37,894 nt of DNA from Thermoplasmata archaeon. Lineage in GTDB: Archaea; Thermoplasmatota; Thermoplasmata; Lutacidiplasmatales; UBA184. Under the pieces are notes generated by a model that made no database searches, was not told the DNA's origin, and saw only the letters and a list, made by a program, of their open reading frames with translations. Below are positions 37,053 to 37,894 of this stretch, in pieces. Position numbers and translations under genes: made by a program. How positions within the stretch are numbered: the stretch's first letter is position 1; each line of letters begins with the position of its first letter. The stretch covers positions 1-37,894 of the forward strand of contig JASHVI010000197.1 in NCBI GenBank assembly GCA_030039525.1. Reading direction: 5' to 3'.

Positions 37053-37894
37053 CGGGCCGCGGCGGCGATCGGGCGCCCCGGCGTCGGGGGCTTCGCCCGG
37101 TCCCGGTCGGCCCGGGCCTCGGCGAGGGCCTTGTCGGGCTCCTTGTAGTAGAAGGAGACGATCCGCCCGACGTCCCGGTGCGTGAACGGGTGCTGCCGGG
37201 TCGACTGCGCCTCCTTCCACTCGAGGTACTCGAGGATCTCGACGCGCTGCCGGACCTCGCGCTCCATCTCCTTCATCGTGAGGTTCTTCATGATCGCGAC
37301 GCGCTCGTAGACGTAGGAGTGGCCCGAGAAGAGGAAGGTGTCGTCCGGCGGGTTCCACGAGTAGACCGAGTTCGTGATCAGCTCGTTGGTCTCGGGGTCG
37401 AGCCCGACGATCTCCGTGAGCGACTGGACGCGGCGGGTCATCTTGTTCCCGACCTTCACCTGCCGCTGGAGGAGGACGAGGTTGAGCGCGCTCACGAGGG
37501 AGCGCGGCAGCGAGATCGGCGGGTTCTCCATCCGGTGGACCATCGCGGAGACCGACTCGGCGTGGAAGTTCGTGTAGCACGTCTTCCCCGTGGCCATCGC
37601 CTGGAAGACGATGAACGCCTCGGCCCCCCGCACCTCCCCGACCATCAGGTACTGCGGCCGCTGCCGGAGCGCCGCCGCCAGGAGGTCGAACATGTCGATC
37701 TCCCCGGGGGCCTTCCCGGAGACGAGGTTCTTCGCGCCGAAGCCGGCCCGGGTGAGGGACGGGACCCAGTTCTCGTGCGGGAGGTTCAGCTCCCGCGTGT
37801 CCTCGATCGAGACGATCTTCATCTGGGGCGGGATGAACAGGAGCGTCGCGTTCAGCGTGGTGGTCTTCCCGGAGGCCGTCCCCCCGCAGACCAT
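37049..37894 (-). CDS. Type II/IV secretion system ATPase (archaeal pilus/archaellum type), partial
   Basis: At least 281 residues, entering from the right edge; the N-terminal domain lies outside. Walker A is GGTASGKTT, the Asp box 'MKIVSIEDTRELNLPHENW', Walker B 'RQRPQYLMVGEVRGAEA' and the His box 'MATGKTCYTNFHAESVSAMVHRME', the blocks of GspE/VirB11/ArlI-type hexameric ATPases. The length and the 'LNLVLLQRQVKVGNKMTRRVQSLTEIVGLD' segment match archaeal members that power archaella or type IV pili. The C terminus has a charged tail (KEPDKALAEARADRDR). It is the first visible gene of an operon with the DNA methyltransferase and VOC protein. Which organelle it serves depends on genes outside the window. 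Confidence 0.92.
   Translation of the reverse strand: MVCGGTASGKTTTLNATLLFIPPQMKIVSIEDTRELNLPHENWVPSLTRAGFGAKNLVSGKAPGEIDMFDLLAAALRQRPQYLMVGEVRGAEAFIVFQAMATGKTCYTNFHAESVSAMVHRMENPPISLPRSLVSALNLVLLQRQVKVGNKMTRRVQSLTEIVGLDPETNELITNSVYSWNPPDDTFLFSGHSYVYERVAIMKNLTMKEMEREVRQRVEILEYLEWKEAQSTRQHPFTHRDVGRIVSFYYKEPDKALAEARADRDRAKPPTPGRPIAAAAR

Overview
The window reads as a high-GC archaeal chromosome segment, most likely from the phylum Thermoplasmatota. Three things support this: a ribosomal protein S3Ae gene, a tRNA-Met gene with an intron at the canonical 37/38 position, and two thermopsin-type (peptidase family A5) secreted proteins. Short TATA-like boxes (TTATA, CTTAAAG, TTAACTA) lie 25-40 nt before many start codons, several close enough to imply leaderless mRNAs. 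No lower-rank assignment can be made from sequence alone.

Left part (1 to about 25.3 kb). A partial VOC protein is followed by many genes for exported proteins. Six of these (538-1431, 1431-2297, 3949-4839, 13900-14637, 15584-16369, 20514-21323) appear to form one lineage-specific secreted family that I cannot assign to any named domain. They are interleaved with a divergent thermopsin homologue (2522-3631), a large anchored thermopsin (10257-12386), a G1/eqolisin-like protein that seems to lack its catalytic Gln (6076-7485), and a 792-residue surface protein with a DUF2341-like start. Between them sit small accessory enzymes: a RibD/DHFR-type reductase, VOC proteins, a hotdog thioesterase, an HxlR regulator divergent from a DHA2-type MFS exporter, DUF1801, two SRPBCC proteins, an OmdA/YdeI-like protein, a UbiE-like methyltransferase, Cys-rich mini-proteins, an SDR and a frameshifted cyclase-like pseudogene.

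Middle (about 25.45-30.84 kb). This is the most striking region. Four modules, each a toxin-antitoxin or related two- or three-gene operon, stand in a row: wHTH-MNT/HEPN (+), VapB/VapC/LexA-like wHTH (-), wHTH-MNT/HEPN (-), and AbiEi/AbiEii (+). A roughly 60-100 nt repeat precedes each module. All four repeat copies lie in the same orientation whatever the gene direction, with fixed internal spacing, and end in a G-run hairpin that resembles the 3' end of the intron-containing tRNA-Met closing the array on the right. I read this as a cassette array of defence/TA modules accreted at a tRNA 3' end. No integrase is visible in the window.

Right part (30.88-37.89 kb). Ribosomal protein S3Ae lies just upstream of the tRNA on the same strand. 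Then come a Mg-chelatase/MoxR-type AAA+ ATPase and a VWA protein; the VWA reading frame appears to extend back to the AAA+ stop without a normal start codon. A helical protein follows, and finally a minus-strand overlapping operon: a type II/IV secretion (pilus/archaellum-type) ATPase running off the edge, an N4/N6 DNA methyltransferase and a VOC protein.
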